Shown in pieces: positions 14,645 through 14,961 of a stretch of 14,961 nucleotides of DNA. Under the pieces are notes generated by a model. That model worked only from the letters and a program-made list of their open reading frames with translations. It had not been told where the DNA came from and did not search any database. Positions within the stretch are counted from its first letter, which is position 1; each line of letters starts with the position of its first letter. Source of the DNA: Chloroflexota bacterium (GTDB lineage Bacteria > Chloroflexota > Anaerolineae > J102); the NCBI GenBank assembly GCA_013152695.1, contig JAADFV010000403.1, forward strand, positions 1-14,961. Reading direction: 5' to 3'. The translations under genes were made by a program, and so were the position numbers.

Positions 14645-14710
14645 CCGTCAATAACATTGGCCGCAGGCCAGCATCTTCGTCACCCTACCATTTCTCTCAA
14701 CTCCAGCGGT

Positions 14711-14833
14711 GCTAACACTGCGCTCAAGGCACGGGCGGAAAAACGAACAACTGTTAACAGCCAACAGACAACGCACAACGACAAACGCGTCATTAGCTTA
14801 GCAGCCAGGCAAAAAGCGCCTTGGCCTGTTAAC
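14711..14833 (+). other. attC-like site C (weaker)
   Basis: The left half closely matches site A: GCTAAC (14711-14716), ACT, GCGC, [T], CAAGGC, [A], CGGGC. On the right, GCCTTG (14818-14823) pairs with CAAGGC, GC pairs with GC just outside it, and GTTAAC (14828-14833) pairs with GCTAAC at five of six positions. Spacers are unequal (five and two bases) and nothing beyond the second extra base pairs well. Length (123 bp) agrees with sites A and B. Confidence 0.5.
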
Positions 14834-14961
14834 CGCCGAAGTGTCAGGAACGATGGGCTTTCACATAAAATGGGGAAGAACCGGTAAAAGTCAGGAAAAC
14901 ACCGATTTAAGATGTCCTTTGAACACCGACTAAAATATACCTTCACCAAACGCTCACCGGT

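Larger units (their letters stand above)
13869..14828 (+). mobile_element. Putative integron cassette carrying the DUF4160/DUF2442 pair
   Basis: The left limit is the crossover point of site B. The right limit is the weaker site C; the half-site at 14639 is an alternative end. The unit has a near-consensus promoter and two overlapping small genes in the attC orientation. Gene families of this kind are, from memory, frequent passengers in cassette arrays. The right border is uncertain. Confidence 0.4.
14594..14961. other. Gene-free right end with attC-like half-site and site C
   Basis: No gene is supported here. The stretch holds the right half-site (14620-14644), TGGCC/GGCCA around 14660-14672, site C (14711-14833) with a palindrome CTGTTAACAG in its loop (14751-14760), and about 125 bases to the window end in which I see nothing. 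Open frames on both strands run through the stem of site C and lack ribosome sites. Confidence 0.7.

Noticed and set aside
14680..14949. Minus-strand open frame of 89 codons at the right end
   Set aside because: It crosses the attC-like site C stem and low-complexity DNA and has no start signal.

Overview
The window looks like a chromosomal segment from a Chloroflexota (Anaerolineae-like) bacterium. The signs are large secreted proteins with Thr-Pro linkers, a DNRLRE plus SdrD_B-type domain combination, short C-terminal tails of the '(L)PLxxR' kind that I associate with this phylum, and an archaeal-type phosphoglycerate mutase. The taxon is inferred; there is no rRNA or other marker gene here.

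The left part (about 1-7130) is ordinary chromosome. A possible 3' end of a gene enters at position 1. It is followed by a minus-strand gene for a 933-residue secreted multidomain glycosidase-like protein. A plus-strand two-gene operon encodes an NfeD-family membrane protein and a band-7/SPFH (stomatin-like) protein, and ends in a strong rho-independent terminator. Converging on it is a minus-strand pair: a MalK/UgpC-type ABC ATPase without permeases, then ApgM-type cofactor-independent phosphoglycerate mutase. An 11-bp hairpin lies between the two. The ATPase has a good promoter with a perfect inverted repeat over its -35 and a leader of about 340 nt.

The right part (about 8000-14961) is different. 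All genes are on the plus strand, most are visibly more AT-rich, all but two encode exported proteins of little-known type, and long gene-poor stretches full of inverted and degenerate repeats separate them. In order they are: a 155-residue secreted protein, a 276-residue secreted beta-rich protein, a 1.4-kb repeat-filled noncoding stretch, a two-gene unit (membrane-anchored beta-propeller protein and M23 metallopeptidase), and a DUF4160/DUF2442 small-protein pair with its own near-consensus promoter.

The main discovery candidate is at the borders of these units. Positions 10912-11041 and 13748-13873 fold as integron attC sites: GCTAAC/GTTAGC R boxes, a short unpaired spacer, and a long L-box stem. 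Extra bases occur only in the left arm, the second of them always A, with six paired bases between the two, as in the classical aadA-type attC. The two sites also resemble each other in their loops and outer flank, like one host-specific attC family. A third, weaker site lies at 14711-14833 and a right half-site at 14620-14644. The stretch therefore reads as an integrase-less cassette cluster (CALIN-like) in Chloroflexota, carrying a two-gene secreted-peptidase cassette and a DUF4160/DUF2442 cassette. No integrase gene is in the window, so mobility is inferred, not shown.
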